A stretch of 64,000 nucleotides of DNA from Protopterus annectens (lineage: Eukaryota; Chordata; Ceratodontiformes; Protopteridae): contig NC_056748.1 of NCBI RefSeq assembly GCF_019279795.1, positions 606,920,636 through 606,984,635 on the forward strand, in the 5' to 3' direction. Under the pieces are notes generated by a model. The model saw only the letters and a program-made list of their open reading frames with translations. It was not told the DNA's origin and made no database searches. Positions 33,770-46,516 of this stretch are shown piece after piece; position 1 is the stretch's first letter; every line of letters starts with the position of its first letter. The translations under genes were made by a program, and so were the position numbers.

Positions 33770-36700
33770 AAGGTAAAGGAGTTCAGTAAAAGTAAGATCA
33801 GATGGAAAGCCATGAATAAGAAGTGAAACATGGATTAGGTACAAAAATATCACAATATAAGTGTAACTGAAGTTTTAAATATGCCATTAGATCACAGTAC
33901 TGAAATCAGTGAGAAATGTATTCAGTCCAGTGAGAAGGAATTAATATTAACTGAACAAGCAGAGATAGTAAATCAAAAAGCTGAGCATGAATTTGAGGAT
34001 GGTTCTCACAGTTACCAAGTTAGCGATATTCTAAATGAAATGAAAGAGGCAAATTAGAAGAAAACAATATTGATGATCAAGCTAAAAATCCTACACAAGA
34101 TCCATGTATTATTGCTAATGTGGATAATGCAATTCCTACAATGCTGTACCCAGAAATATTTATTGCGCAACTGCTAGGAGGAGAGAGAGATTAATGGTAG
34201 TAATTAGAGTGGCTGCTATAAAAAAATATTAAAAAGAAGGGCATAAGGGAGTGTTATTAAAGAATGAAAAACTAGCATTGACAGTGTGGATGAGATTTCC
34301 AATGTGCAGGAAAATGATAATATTGCTGACATAGAAACTAGGTTTAATACATCGCAGAAAAACTACTGAGAATTGTGAGAGTCTATTTTTTGGGGACTCC
34401 ATATCTAGATCAACTGTTAGACATTTAAGTAAATTGAGTACGAATAATATTGCAGTTTCTGTACTCCTGGGTTCACGATTGTCTAATAGTATCAGTTTAA
34501 TCCATACATTGACACAAGTCAAACCCATGTATACATATTTTCTTTATTATCACGGAGACTAATGAGATTTTACGCTATTAAACCATATGAAAAATGCAAT
34601 TTTTACAATAATTTTGTTTGGTCATTAGAAAAGTCATACCTTCCTCCAGGTGGAATGATTACTCTTGTACTAAAACACACACATTTAATAACTGGTTGAG
34701 GTGAATATGCCTTGGTCATAACATTAAACTTCCAACATATTGGGAGGAATGTGTTCTGGACAGTTACTTTTTTTTTCAAAAGATTATCGGAATACTTATG
34801 ATGTAACATTTGCATTTAGTAAAATGTTAGAATACTTAAAGCACTTTAGAGTTACTGAAGTCAAAGAAAATACCAGTGCAGGAAGACGTGATCAGTTTGC
34901 AAATGTTCCTTTTGTAATGCATAGAGTATAAACAATAAACGTCAAGCATTAAGAAGTATTATTGAATTTGGTAGATACAAAATTCTTGCTATAGCAGAGG
35001 CAAGTAACTCTGATGATTTTTTATTTTTATGGTTTATGGTATGAGAAATATAAATGTCTTAGGAATAATAGTAGAGGAGACAGTGTTGCTACTCATCCAC
35101 CCCTCTTTTCACTCAATTTTAGGTAAAATTGATGTTTTATTAAAATGTGTTGTAATTTAATTATGGAAAATTGAGTACAATAAGTAAATTATTATTACTG
35201 ATATATAACTCTGAAATACGTCATTACACCAATCAACATCAACAGTTACTAAGTTACTTATTATATACATAATGTTTGCATTATCAAATTGTATTGACTT
35301 AGTATCAAATGAAGATGTTACAACTATTTTAAATTCAATTAAGTTGTAGTCAGAAGTCTCAAAGTATCGAATAACTGACACTGTTAATAGTCTTATAAAC
35401 ACCAAAACCTGTAGGGAATCAAAGTTTTATTTCATCCTAACTGCATTTTATTCATTCAGTGATATAGCTACCTGAGGCATATTGCAAAGGGTTAAGGGAT
35501 ATTGATTGTTTCACTGATTTACTTATAAATTTTAATTGTCATAATTCCACCAGAAAGGAAGTTTAGATTTATACTAATGCTTGATTGTAGCGGTTAACAG
35601 CACACAATGCATTACGATTTTTTTCATGGGTAACGTAACCAAAATTTGATATGAGTAGTAAAACTGAAACAAAATTCAGTTCAAGAAAGCAAAAGTGGAA
35701 AGGAAGTTGACTGAGAACATAACTAACAAAAGAACCTATTGTAAATAAAAAAGGTAAAATAAGGCATTGTGTGTGTATTACAAGTGAATAATTCTCTGGT
35801 TGCGTATGCTATATTAATTGCAACTGGATTTAATATGTTTTTCTCTTCTACTTGAAGTATTACTAATTATGAACATTTTGATTCTGACATACCTTTGAGG
35901 GCTGTTGCCCAACAGCCGCCGTACAGGTAATGGGCCACTGAATAAGGGGATAAAACAACATTCATGGGATAAGATACTATCTCCTATCATCTTGCTGCAC
36001 AAATTAAAAGGCACACATTGGACAATATTAAACAGTAGCTTTAATACTCCTACTCATTCAGGCAAAGTCTCAAGTGTCTGAAAAAAACACATATACCTAT
36101 CTATAAAATTGGCTGTAGGGATGATATGAAGAATTAGTCCAGTTGCTTAATACCAACTCAGGCAAATGTTTTGAAAGGTGTCTCCCTGATATTATGACTG
36201 ATGGTAACAAGATTGCACTACTGGTTATTAACCAGTATGGTTTGATTAAAGGTGGGTCTACACTCACTATGTTTGTGGAATTTTCTGAAAGTATTACAAT
36301 GGCAACTGATCTGCAGTTATCTTCTGGTGTTATATATCTGGACCTTGCCAGTACCTTTAATTCTCTTCCCTTTTTGGCTATCTTCAAGGCACCGAATGAT
36401 GCTACACGTAATCCATATATCAAGTGGAAAGCAATACGATTGGTAGGATGACTGGAAGTTGTAGTCATCAACTGTACATCTTTGGAATATCTACCATTTA
36501 AATCAGGTGCAACTCAAGGTTTTGTACTGGCTCTTGCTCTATTTAATATAGTCTTTGCAAACATCCTGATAAATAAACATTGTTGATTAATAAATATGTG
36601 GGTTAAATTTTTCTTTGTATATAAAGCATTTTATGATGATAATGTGCACATTATATTTAATGTAGAAACAATGTAATTTATGAGAATATGGGAATAAGAA
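33770..36700 (+). mobile_element. Ancient CR1/Rex1-like LINE relic with ORF1 esterase trace
   Basis: Broken + frames give an ORF1-like acidic stretch near 33900-34060, then FFGDSISRSTVRHLSKLS (about 34385-34440), a GDSI block like the SGNH-esterase domain of CR1/L2 ORF1. Far downstream come RT motifs: FERCLPD and INQYGLIKGGSTLTMFVEF (36170-36290), IYLDLASTFNSLPF (36327-36372, motif A) and KSGATQGFVLALALFNIVFA (36500-36560, motif B). Divergence and breaks are heavy. Whether all parts come from one insertion is inferred from order and strand only. Confidence 0.5.
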
Positions 36701-39229
36701 CATGAAGTTTTATATGTCTAAGCTTAATTCAAGGTTGAGATATTTGTATCGGACATACAGATGTCAGCATCATGGACTAAATTACCCATTTGGATTAGGA
36801 GATCTATGAATCTGGAATGTTTAAACAAATTTTGAATCTCAAAATGATCCAAATTTTGCCAAGGACTAAGGAACCGAAGTGAATATATAAAAATACATTT
36901 TCAGAATACAAAGACAATAAAAGTAAAGGCAAAAGCTGTCTGCTTATGTACAAACAGGAAAATGAAACTATGCAACCTTGTAAAAAGTCTGCCCAAAATT
37001 TTAAAGGCATAGCAACACAAAAACTAAAGTAATTAACCACTGCCATGGTGATTAGAATAATTCCTTGTTGCAGAAGGAGCTGAAATGGCAATTAAGGTTA
37101 AATGCCACCCCCCCACCAGGTATCAAGCTGGATCTCTAACAAGTGAATTAAGATACAGAGATTCAAAACTTTGAGTTAGTTCAGTTTTTGCGTTGCTATT
37201 ACTTTAACATTTTTTCATTGTTTTTATATATTCGCTTTGCTTCCTCAGTCCTTGGCGGTATTTGCATCATTTTGAGGTTTGATTATTGTATTTTACATTC
37301 CTGAGTGGTTGCTGGCCTTGCTGTGGTTTTTGGTGTTAAACAGAATTTCGATACATGGGTAGGTGACTTGGTTTATGATGCACATATGAGGAAATGAATG
37401 TTTCTTGATCATCTATGAATCTGAACACTGTTGTTGAATATATGAATTAAACGATGAAGCTTCTAGAATCAAAGTAAGCAATACTACCTTTGAATTATAG
37501 AACTTAGCCAGATTCAGATTTATAAAAGTGTGTATGCGTGTCTGTGTGATGAGATATATATGGTACCTAAGGACATGCAGAGTCCTTACAATGAAAAACC
37601 CCTCTGTATTTGTCTTTTCCTCTTCTGTCCCACTATAGAAAGACTACTTATATAAGCAATATTAGCCTTCAAGATATTGTACCTTAACTGTCCAATAATC
37701 CACTTAAAAAACCCAGCATGCTGCATTTACTCTTATAAATAACTCTTCTTTTGGGAATTTGCTTTCAAAACCCTAGTGTATAATAAAAAAAAGCCTCTGC
37801 ACATCCTATTCTATTCTGTGGCATGGTCATTTTACAAGTTACTTATTTATCTACTTTACTGCATATTTTTTATTTATGACAAACTGGTAAACTCCTTTTT
37901 GGTTATAAAGCAGGCGCTCAGAACATTTATTTATATAATCATTAATTTTTGACTGGGGTAGAACACTGATCTCAGCAAACTGTTTTCAGGCTCAGGCCAA
38001 GATATGCAACCAAAAGAGAGTACAAAAAATTGAAGTTCCAGATTATACAGCTAACAGAATTAAACACACATACATTATGTAACTAACAAAAACAAACAAG
38101 CATTTTTAGGTTCATAACAGATATTCACATAAGAAAAAGACTTGGGCCGATGACACTCTAAGATTACACTTTTATTTCAAATTATTTGATGTCTCTTGAA
38201 TAGGAGTATTTGAGGTATGTAAAACGTACTTTGAGAGCGAGGGTGATGCAAGGAAATTCGGATGCACTCAGAGCAGTTAAGACTGTAGAAGAATATAAGC
38301 GGTCTTAGAATGAGAGAGGTAGTAGAGAATTAGGTGATAGAGTCATTTTGGAAGCACTTTCTGAATGTGTGTTTAAAGAGAAAATGCCTTAATTATTTTT
38401 GAAAGTCTGTGATAGATGAGATGGACGTTGTCATCAGAACTGGAATCACAGATTCTGGGAAGTAATTAGGGAGAATGTATGCTGAGTGCATTTTAGATTG
38501 GTAATGGATGATTGAAAGTGGGGGTACAGTTAGAAAGAGACCAAGGTTATATAATGGCAGGGACCTCGAGAATCCTTTCAGTCAAAAATGGGAAGCTTTA
38601 TTCAAAATAAGTTTGAATAAAATAGTACCTAACAGGATAATTCTTTTGGATATTGGGAGCCATTTGGCTTTTGATAACCTGAGGTGTAATGGAGTTCCTT
38701 TTCTAGAGAGTGGGTAATGAACCTGTAAATCTGTTTGAGGTGGACTTTAGGAAATACTGATTTTTTTTTATTTTATTTTATTGATAGGCAGCTAATTTGA
38801 GAGGAAGCCAAATTCTAAATGGAGAAGTAGGACTCCTGTGCTATTTGCTGCCCTAATAGCTGGTCTAAGTGAGATATTTTTCTGATAAAGAAGAGAAGTT
38901 TGCTAACTTTAGATTTAGTGATCTGGATATGGTGTTGGAAGTTAAGTGCAGAATCTAGCCAGATATTAAATTACCCATAGAAGGGAATTGTTTTGAGTGT
39001 AGTTTTTTTAGTTATGGCACATGGCCCAGGTAATGCAATGTTTGGAGAGCTTTTGAGGAGTAACAAAGAGCATGCATCACTTTTGAAAGCTGTGCCTTGT
39101 AGGCATGGAGTTAGGGCAGAGTGAGAAGAGCACCAGGCAGGTACTGGGATGTAGAGGGAAGAGGGAGAGTGGTAAAGCATAAGAACCAAATGAGCTACAT
39201 CTTAAACTCCTCAGGAATCTAGCCACATT
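36701..39229. other. No gene recognised
   Basis: No domain in any short ORF. The A/G-rich stretch 38220-39200 on the + strand looks like old repeat DNA, but I could not place it. Confidence 0.3.
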
Positions 39230-40330
39230 GATGGCAAATCCCCTAAGAGAGATGTTCAGCAGATAACTAGCCATTTCACAACTGCATAAAGATTGGAGAA
39301 TAGCAAACACACTACTCTGGTTCAAAGGGGGAGTAAAAATTCAGGTAACCATACACTGATTAGCAGCAGTGGTGACAAGAAAACCTATGGAAAGAATTCC
39401 AAAGGACATGAACCAATGGTGGCCAAGTGCCAGAAGGAGCTGGTACTTAAAATTTATGAAATTTTGTAACTGGATTACAAAGGAGCTTCACAGGGGGAGT
39501 ACTGTTAGATGTGATGTAACTAGATATTCCCAATGACTTTTATTCAGCCCCACACATCTGACAGGAAAACTGTATAGGTTGAGAGTAAGAAAGACTGAGG
39601 AATTGACTACTCCATGGTTGAAGGAGGTACAGTGTTATATTGAAAAGAACACCATGAGCAATATAGAAAGTGGAGTATTCTTCAATCTGTTTGTTTCAGA
39701 TATGTTAAGGGAATTGAGCTTTCCTTAAGAAATACTGATGCATAATAATTTGAAAAACATTACTTGATCACAACTGATTGAAAACGCATTTCTCTTATAA
39801 TGCACCTACAAAGACTGAAATAAGTATTTTTTAAGGAAAACCACCATGCTCTTTAATGTGGGAAGCAAGGAACACCAAATACACTCCCAGAGCTTATATA
39901 CGCTAATACCAGGATTACACAACAATGGAGAAAGGGGAAACTCCTCCAGAGAATTGCCCAGCAGTTCTGTGTAAACAGTGGTCTCACTGTGCCTAACAAC
40001 CTTGTCTTTGATCGGTGCTAAAAGTCATCTGCCCATTTGTGTCGACCTAATCAATTCCTCCTTAATCCTGCTTAAGAAATTAAACAGAAAAGAAGATTAA
40101 TCTCTTCACTGACACAATTATAAGTGCAGTAATTGAAGATGTATGGAGAATCTTAATAGAAATTGGAAAACCTGATCAGATGTGAAGAAAACTAGCAGTC
40201 GAAGTTCAGTGTAGTGCAGATAAACACAAAGCACTGCCAATGAGGCACAACACCACTCTACTGGGTCCTGGTCAGGCTACAACTTGATTACAGTGTGTAA
40301 GTCTGGTAATCATGCAAGGAAAAGCCTGTC
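39230..40330 (+). mobile_element. Old CR1-type LINE fragment (family B)
   Basis: Decayed + frames; near 40195-40260 EVQCSADKHKALPMRHN resembles the CR1 segment around FNxxKCKVLHLGxxN. The same segment, differently mutated, recurs at 42180-42230, so two copies of this family lie in tandem. Confidence 0.4.
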
Positions 40331-42430
40331 ATCTACTGGAAAGTGTTCAGGGGAGCTATCAGAAAAGTGGGTGGAACAGAGGTTAAACGATATGATGAGA
40401 TTAAAGTTTGAGAGATAGGATCAAGGCTAAGGGATTGGAATACTGCACGTTTGAATAGTAGGGCACACAGATGGGTGTGCTGAGACAAACATTGTGTGGA
40501 AAAAGGAAATGACTATTGGAGTGCTGCAGGAGTTGGTCCTCAGTCCAGTACTCATTGGTAGGTTTGCTTCATTCATACATGAATGAATGATGCCTCAACG
40601 GATCCTGGAAACTATCGCCCCATAAGCCTGACTAGCTTGGTCTGCAAAGCTATGGAAAGGATCATCATGGACCTCATAAATAAAGATATTGGGGACCTAC
40701 AGAAACTGGATCCTACCCAGTTCGGCTTTGTTAAGGGCAGATCCTGCCTCTTAAACCTGGTCGATTTCTTTGAAACAGTCACCAAGGCCATTGACGAGGG
40801 GAAGGTGGTCCATACAGCCTACCTGGACCTCGCAAAAGCCTTCGATACAATACCCCACTCGGGCATTATAGATAAGCTCACCAGCTTAAATATAAACCCC
40901 TGTGTCACTAGATGGGTTGCAAACTGGCTCAAGGACAGAACCCACATGGTTAGAATTGCTGGAGCTATGTCAGACTCCAAACCAGTTACAAGTGGCGTCC
41001 CACAAGGCTCAGTCCTGGGACCTCTCTTGTTCGGTATATATTTTTCGGAGGTACAGGCCAACACGGAAGGACTGTGGCTGACCAAGTCCGCAGATGACTG
41101 CAAACTGGGTGCCATAATAAACTCTCCAGCTGACACAAGCATCCTCCAAAAGGGCCTCATAGAAACAGACAACTGGTGCCAGAGTCATGGCCTCAAGCTA
41201 AACGCCAAAAAGTGTATAGTCATCCCCTTTGGCAAAAACAAAGTGCCCACAAATTACCACATAGGTGGTAATCCATTAAGTACAGAAGAAGTAATTAGGG
41301 ACCTGGGGACCCAAGTTGATAGCAAGCTCTCATTTGCAACCACGTGGCCAAAGTGGTTAGAAAAACATTTTATATAGCCCACCTAATCATGAAGGGATTC
41401 ACATCTAGATCAGGGGAGGTCATCGTGCCTCTTTACTCATCCCTCATCAGGCCCATAATTGAGTACAATGCCCCTTTTGGGATGTACCTTACCAGACACC
41501 TGCAGCAACTGGAAAGACCCCAAAAGTACCTCACCAAGAGGATCAAAGGGCTCAAACAGATGCCATATGCTGCCCAGTTAAAGAAACTCCAGCTCTATTC
41601 AGTGGCATACCACCTGCTCAGAGGCGAATTGTGCCTAACATATAAAGCCATGTCCAACCCGGAATTAATGGACATGCTGCACCTCAGAAAATCCAAATCC
41701 CATCGAGCTACGCGCTTGAGAGACTTGAACCTCAGCACTGAAATAAATAGGACATGCTGGAGGGACAGATTCATAACCCAGAGGCTCCCTTCACTCTGGA
41801 ATAAAATCCCAGTCCAGGTTAGGCAGAGTCCCTCATTGACTCTCTTCAAGAGGAATCTTGATGAGTGGATGGGAGATCATAGGTTTACCCCGGGTATCAC
41901 TTCTGTGTCACTGTTAGAGAGAGGCACAGTATACTAACCTCGAAAAAGGGCATAGCAAAATTAATTTAAAATGGGTGGCGAAAGCCAAACACACTCTGGC
42001 TAGGCTTATAAATGCCCTAGGGCAGATAGCCTAGTACGAACCTATGAACCTATGAAGGAATAGATAAGAGGGTTAGTCTCTTCAATGATGACAGAAAGTT
42101 AAGAGCTACAGTGCATTATGGGGATAATAAGGTATGAAGGCTGTGGAGTGGTTAAACAATTGCACAGAAAGGTAGCAGATGAAGTTCATTTGCAGACAAA
42201 TTCAAAGTGCTGCACTGGGGCCACAACAGTCCTCATGTGTCAACAGAGTAAGACAGATATCAGTAGCTGTTGATCACATGGAGTACCAGTAGAAGACTGA
42301 GAGGGCAGTGGCAGCGGCCAACAGAATGCTGGGATATATCTCCAAGAGAACAGGCTCAGTAAATGAAGTAGCCACCATAAAGGTGGGATTACTGCAGTTA
42401 TAAGGATATGAACAAATCTATTTGAGCTTA
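40331..42430 (+). mobile_element. Old CR1-type LINE fragment (family B), interrupted by a younger CR1
   Basis: Left part: GVLQELVLSPVLIGRF (about 40515-40565; RT motif B, family GVPQGSVLGPVLF). Right part, after the insertion: RVSLFNDDRKLRATV (42070-42115; family FADDTKL), FADKFKVLHWGHNSP and AAANRMLGYISKRTGS (42310-42360). The two halves read on across the inserted copy at 40588-42056. Confidence 0.5.
40588..42056 (+). mobile_element. CR1-like LINE (young family), 5'-truncated, nested
   Basis: ORF2 from the start of the RT domain: DPGNYRPISLTSLVCKAMER, TQFGFVKGRS, AYLDLAKAFDTIPHSG, SGVPQGSVLGPLLFGIYFSE, then KSADDCKLGA (FADD reads SADD), in 40583-41377. A frameshift near 41340 passes to 41344-41937 (KVVRKTFYIAHLIMKGFTSR, IEYNAPFGMYLTRHLQQLER, FKRNLDEWMG). 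The 3' end is CGAACCTATGAACCTATGAA. Low divergence otherwise. Confidence 0.93.
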
Positions 42431-45400
42431 GAGCTTTTCCACACTTGAAACAAAGAGAGACAAGATGAGTGAAAGATTACGCTGGGAAGATGTGAAAGGA
42501 TCATTATAAATGGGAAGGACAGAGTAGAGAGGCGTGGGTGCAGTGCAGTCAGTTGATTGCGAGGACCAACTATTGACTAGATCTATAAATAGTTTTCATA
42601 GAGAGGACGGTTAACCAATAGATGGACTACTTGATGGGTAGTGGAGAGGGAACAAATGGAAAATTTCAAAAATGAATGGGAAAGTGGGACAAAGAGTGGG
42701 GTAGAAACATGGATAGGGGGGTGATAGAAATTTGAATGCAGTTGAAGATCAGAATTGATAAGCTTATTGTCTCCCTCTGCTGTCAGGTAAATTTACTGTG
42801 TAGTACTGTTACACAAATAAGAAAACTTAGAAGTTCAAATGCCAAAGCTTTACAGAAAATAGTGAGATTTGTGAAGCATTGCAACTGGCAACTGATTAAG
42901 TAAGCACAATATTGACCCAAAACAATATAGCAAGCTTACTAAATGAGATGCTGTTCATGACAAAGATAGAGATTTACTGAAACTACTGACAAACTCCAAA
43001 CTGATGAAGGTGTATCTGTGGTAACTGCTATGGGAAGAAATGAAAGCTGACAAAGTTGTGCTACAGAGAATGGGCAAAACAAGGTTAAATGATGGTTTGG
43101 GAAAAGTATTCCATTTCTGAAAAGGTATTTACTTTTAGATATTGAAAAATGAAAAGCTTCCAACAATGTGAAGTCCTACATAAAACTTATATTGAACGCA
43201 TGCTTCTAGGTTGGTATTGCTGGATCTGAAACACTTTAATTTCCCTGCAATAAGATTGTGGTGGCCTGAAATTGCTAATGATTAAATTGAGGTAATGCAG
43301 AATGGGTTGATGTAGCTCTACATCTGTCATTTTTGCTTACTTCAGGTAGATTTCTGTCTAAGAAACATTTACTATATGCAACTTTAATGCAAGCCTTTAT
43401 TTTAAGTACTACTCCAGTTGCTTGCATCTTGTTACAAAGCATTTCAAACGAAAATGCAATCCATAAACTCAGAATTGCTTAACTACTAAAAAATAAATAA
43501 CTACTGATCTTAAACCATTAAATTATAGGAAGAACACTGTATTAAGCAAAGCAAAGTCACTCAATTCCCTCATTGTAATTTAATGTAATAGTGTCTACCG
43601 GGGGAACATATTACATGAAAATAACAGACCACCAAAAGTAGTATAGAGAAGTGTCTCCACACTCCTGGAGGGTCCATGATTCCCATATATTGCTCACTCT
43701 GGAGTGAATTATTACAGTTTTATTTTTTAATTTTTGTGGTTTTATATTTTATAATTTTAAAGGATGCTTGTTTCTTGTACTTTTGGAAACTGCTAGATAA
43801 TAGTAAGCAAAAATGTATATATAACTTCAGATCTTTGTCTATAAATCTGTGTCAGTTTGCCTGTATTTTTAAAGTAGTTCCAGAAAAAAAACATTTGCCC
43901 GTTGGCATTGCAGTAATTTTCTGAATAAAAATATGACATTTTGCTTTGTATTATATCAGATATACATATTTAAAGTTAGCACCTATCACACTGTAGTGAT
44001 ATATTTGAAATGCCAAAGCTGTACTTCTCTACATAGAGCTGAAGCATGGAGGGTGGGGATGGGGGCATTTGTAGCTGTGATAGTCTATATTACACTTGAT
44101 AGCACCTTTCAAATAAGATACTTTTTTTGTCTGGCCTGAATCTGTAACATTCTGTTTTGCACTGTCTGCAAGGAAACAGAGAGCATGCATGTTGAAGATT
44201 TAGTTCTGTTCTGTGGTAATGAGTGCTATACATAAACAGTTGCTCTTTGACTAGAGTTGTCACATGGAGATTACCCAGCTGTGTACTGACATTTTGTATT
44301 GCATTTTATAGCAACAGAAAAGTAACATATAGAAAAGGGGAAATCTCAGGTTTTATGTATGCATCACTTGGAAACACTGAAACTGCTTGCTAATCGCTTA
44401 CTTTCAACTTAGAGTTACTACAGTTTGACAGCTATTTTGACAAATGTCAAAATAACTGTCAAAACCATGACACTTTACTGATTTTGAGAAATGACAAATT
44501 GTGACCTTTGAAAATGGGCGTCACAGTGTGAGAGATGGGTGCACTAGTTTTCTGGCAGAATTATGGAGCTGAATGAGGCTCCATAGAAGTATGATTTTAC
44601 TCTAAAGATTGTCTGTTCCTGTTTCATTGTTAGACTTAATGAAAAATTAAAGGCACAATCTCTTCTGAGGTTTAACAAATCATGTTAAACCATTCTGGAA
44701 GTCTTTTCTGAAAAATGCACACAACACACACACACCCTTGCACCTGTGGCACAGGTCATAGCTAAAAAGTGTTTATGGATGAGCCCACATATCTGGTTAG
44801 CAAATGATAAACAAAATAAAATACAGTAAGACAAATAATTCAGCTACTATAACCTATTCTGGTTATGATGAATATCAGATGGAAACATTGTGGGAAACCT
44901 ACTATTCTGATTCTGAACAGAGTTTGTAATGTTATGGACTGAAGTAGTTTTGGGGAATGCCATGACAGTTTGACACTGTGAATGCTGAGCTTGGCTGTCT
45001 TTAGCTTAATTAACCCTAATTTAGCAACACCTTGAAACAGCAGTCATACATACAATGTTGTGGGAAGTTTAAATCTTTATTGGCAGTGTAACAGACAGAC
45101 AGTGAAGTATGCCCCCACCCCGAGAATTAAGAGAATAAATCAGCAATGGATTTTTTTTTTTAGGTCAAGCTGCTCAGTGCACTCATTGCAAATTCTGTGT
45201 TTATGTTGTGCGTAGTGTCAAAGAAGATCCAAAAACAGCTATGGAAAGCTTAGGCACTGAGTTCATCCACATACATGATTGTTAGAATATTAATGAAGCA
45301 TTTTAAAAAGGTCTGTAAAGTACTAGACAGTAACATGTTTAAGATAAAATACTTACCAGAATGACACTAGGAGCCAAGACTTGAGAGGAGTCTGGAAGAA

Positions 45401-46516
45401 ATGGGAAAATGTAAATAATAGACCATATAATGGGAAGGTATGCTAGAGCACAAACTAAAGACAATATTGCCAAAAAGAAAACATAAAGTAGACAGAAAAA
45501 AATCATAAGTAGATAGAATAAGAAGCACCTTAAATAAATGTGGTAAGCTATGTCTTGTATAATACTGAAAATGATAAGTGATGAAAGAGTGGTCTTCAGA
45601 TGAGTAAGATGAAGGCAGAAAAGGTAGTTGGGATCCTGAGGTAATCGATGAAGAATAACTGGAGGATTCTGATACTAGTAAAGTAAAAAAAAGACTGTGG
45701 GAAAATTTTTTTTGCCCCCCCCCCTTTTGCATATCCTCCAACAGACCATCAGCTCAGTTACATCATTTTACCTTGAATGCCTTGGTACTAACCCCCAGCA
45801 CTGGCAGGGGGAAGTAGAGCAGAGAATTTGGCAGCATTATATATGGTGGGCTGTACATCAGTTGATTTTTTGTGAGACCTGATTGAGCAATACTACTGAC
45901 ATCACAAACCACCAAATGTAACATCAGTCATGTCTATCCCCCCAATCCCTTCAGTGCTGACATTCTAATAATCTGCCAAATGATTATAGCCTAGTTCCCC
46001 TCTTTGAGAATATCACATCTCAGGAAGAGGCCCCTCCCTCCTGGAGTAGGGGAGCTGGCAAAGCCACTCTTCCTAGCCTGCCTACCCAGCTCCTGTAGTG
46101 ACCCAGCCACTAGTCAAACTAAGGCTTGCAATTTTGTAACTTGAACTAACAATTTTGTTGTTTAAGGAATAAAGAACTGAAACTATGGTTAACACACAAA
46201 ACTGATACAGAAAGAAGCTAATCTATTGAATTATATTGAGTGAATTTGATAAACCAAACCAATTAACAGAAATAACTTAGATTTTTAAAAGAAACATTTC
46301 TGTGGCTATAGGTCATCTTAAAATGTAAATAAACATTACAAATGTTTGTGTATTCAACAAAAATGTGAAGCTCATTAACATTATTCTTGTAAAAAAATAC
46401 TGCATCCAAACAAAGTCTGAAAGTGTTGAGTATTGTATATCTATAACAAAAACACTGCATTTCTCATTTTAATAAATATGTTTTTCAGATACTGAAATGT
46501 CTAACCCATGTCCATA
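42431..46516. other. No gene recognised over 4 kb
   Basis: AT-rich sequence without LINE motifs or domain-bearing ORFs. The longest ORF (45367-45741, minus, 124 codons) is Ser/Leu-rich without a recognisable family. A C run lies at 45716-45724. Confidence 0.35.

Noticed and set aside
43000-43060. CTGATGAAGGTG...GAAA near 43.0 kb on the + strand
   Set aside because: The distance and pairing between boxes do not give stems II and III; chance match.
45367-45741. 124-codon minus-strand ORF in a long unannotated stretch
   Set aside because: Ser/Leu-rich with no domain, no splice context and no conservation evidence; could be chance in CT-biased DNA.
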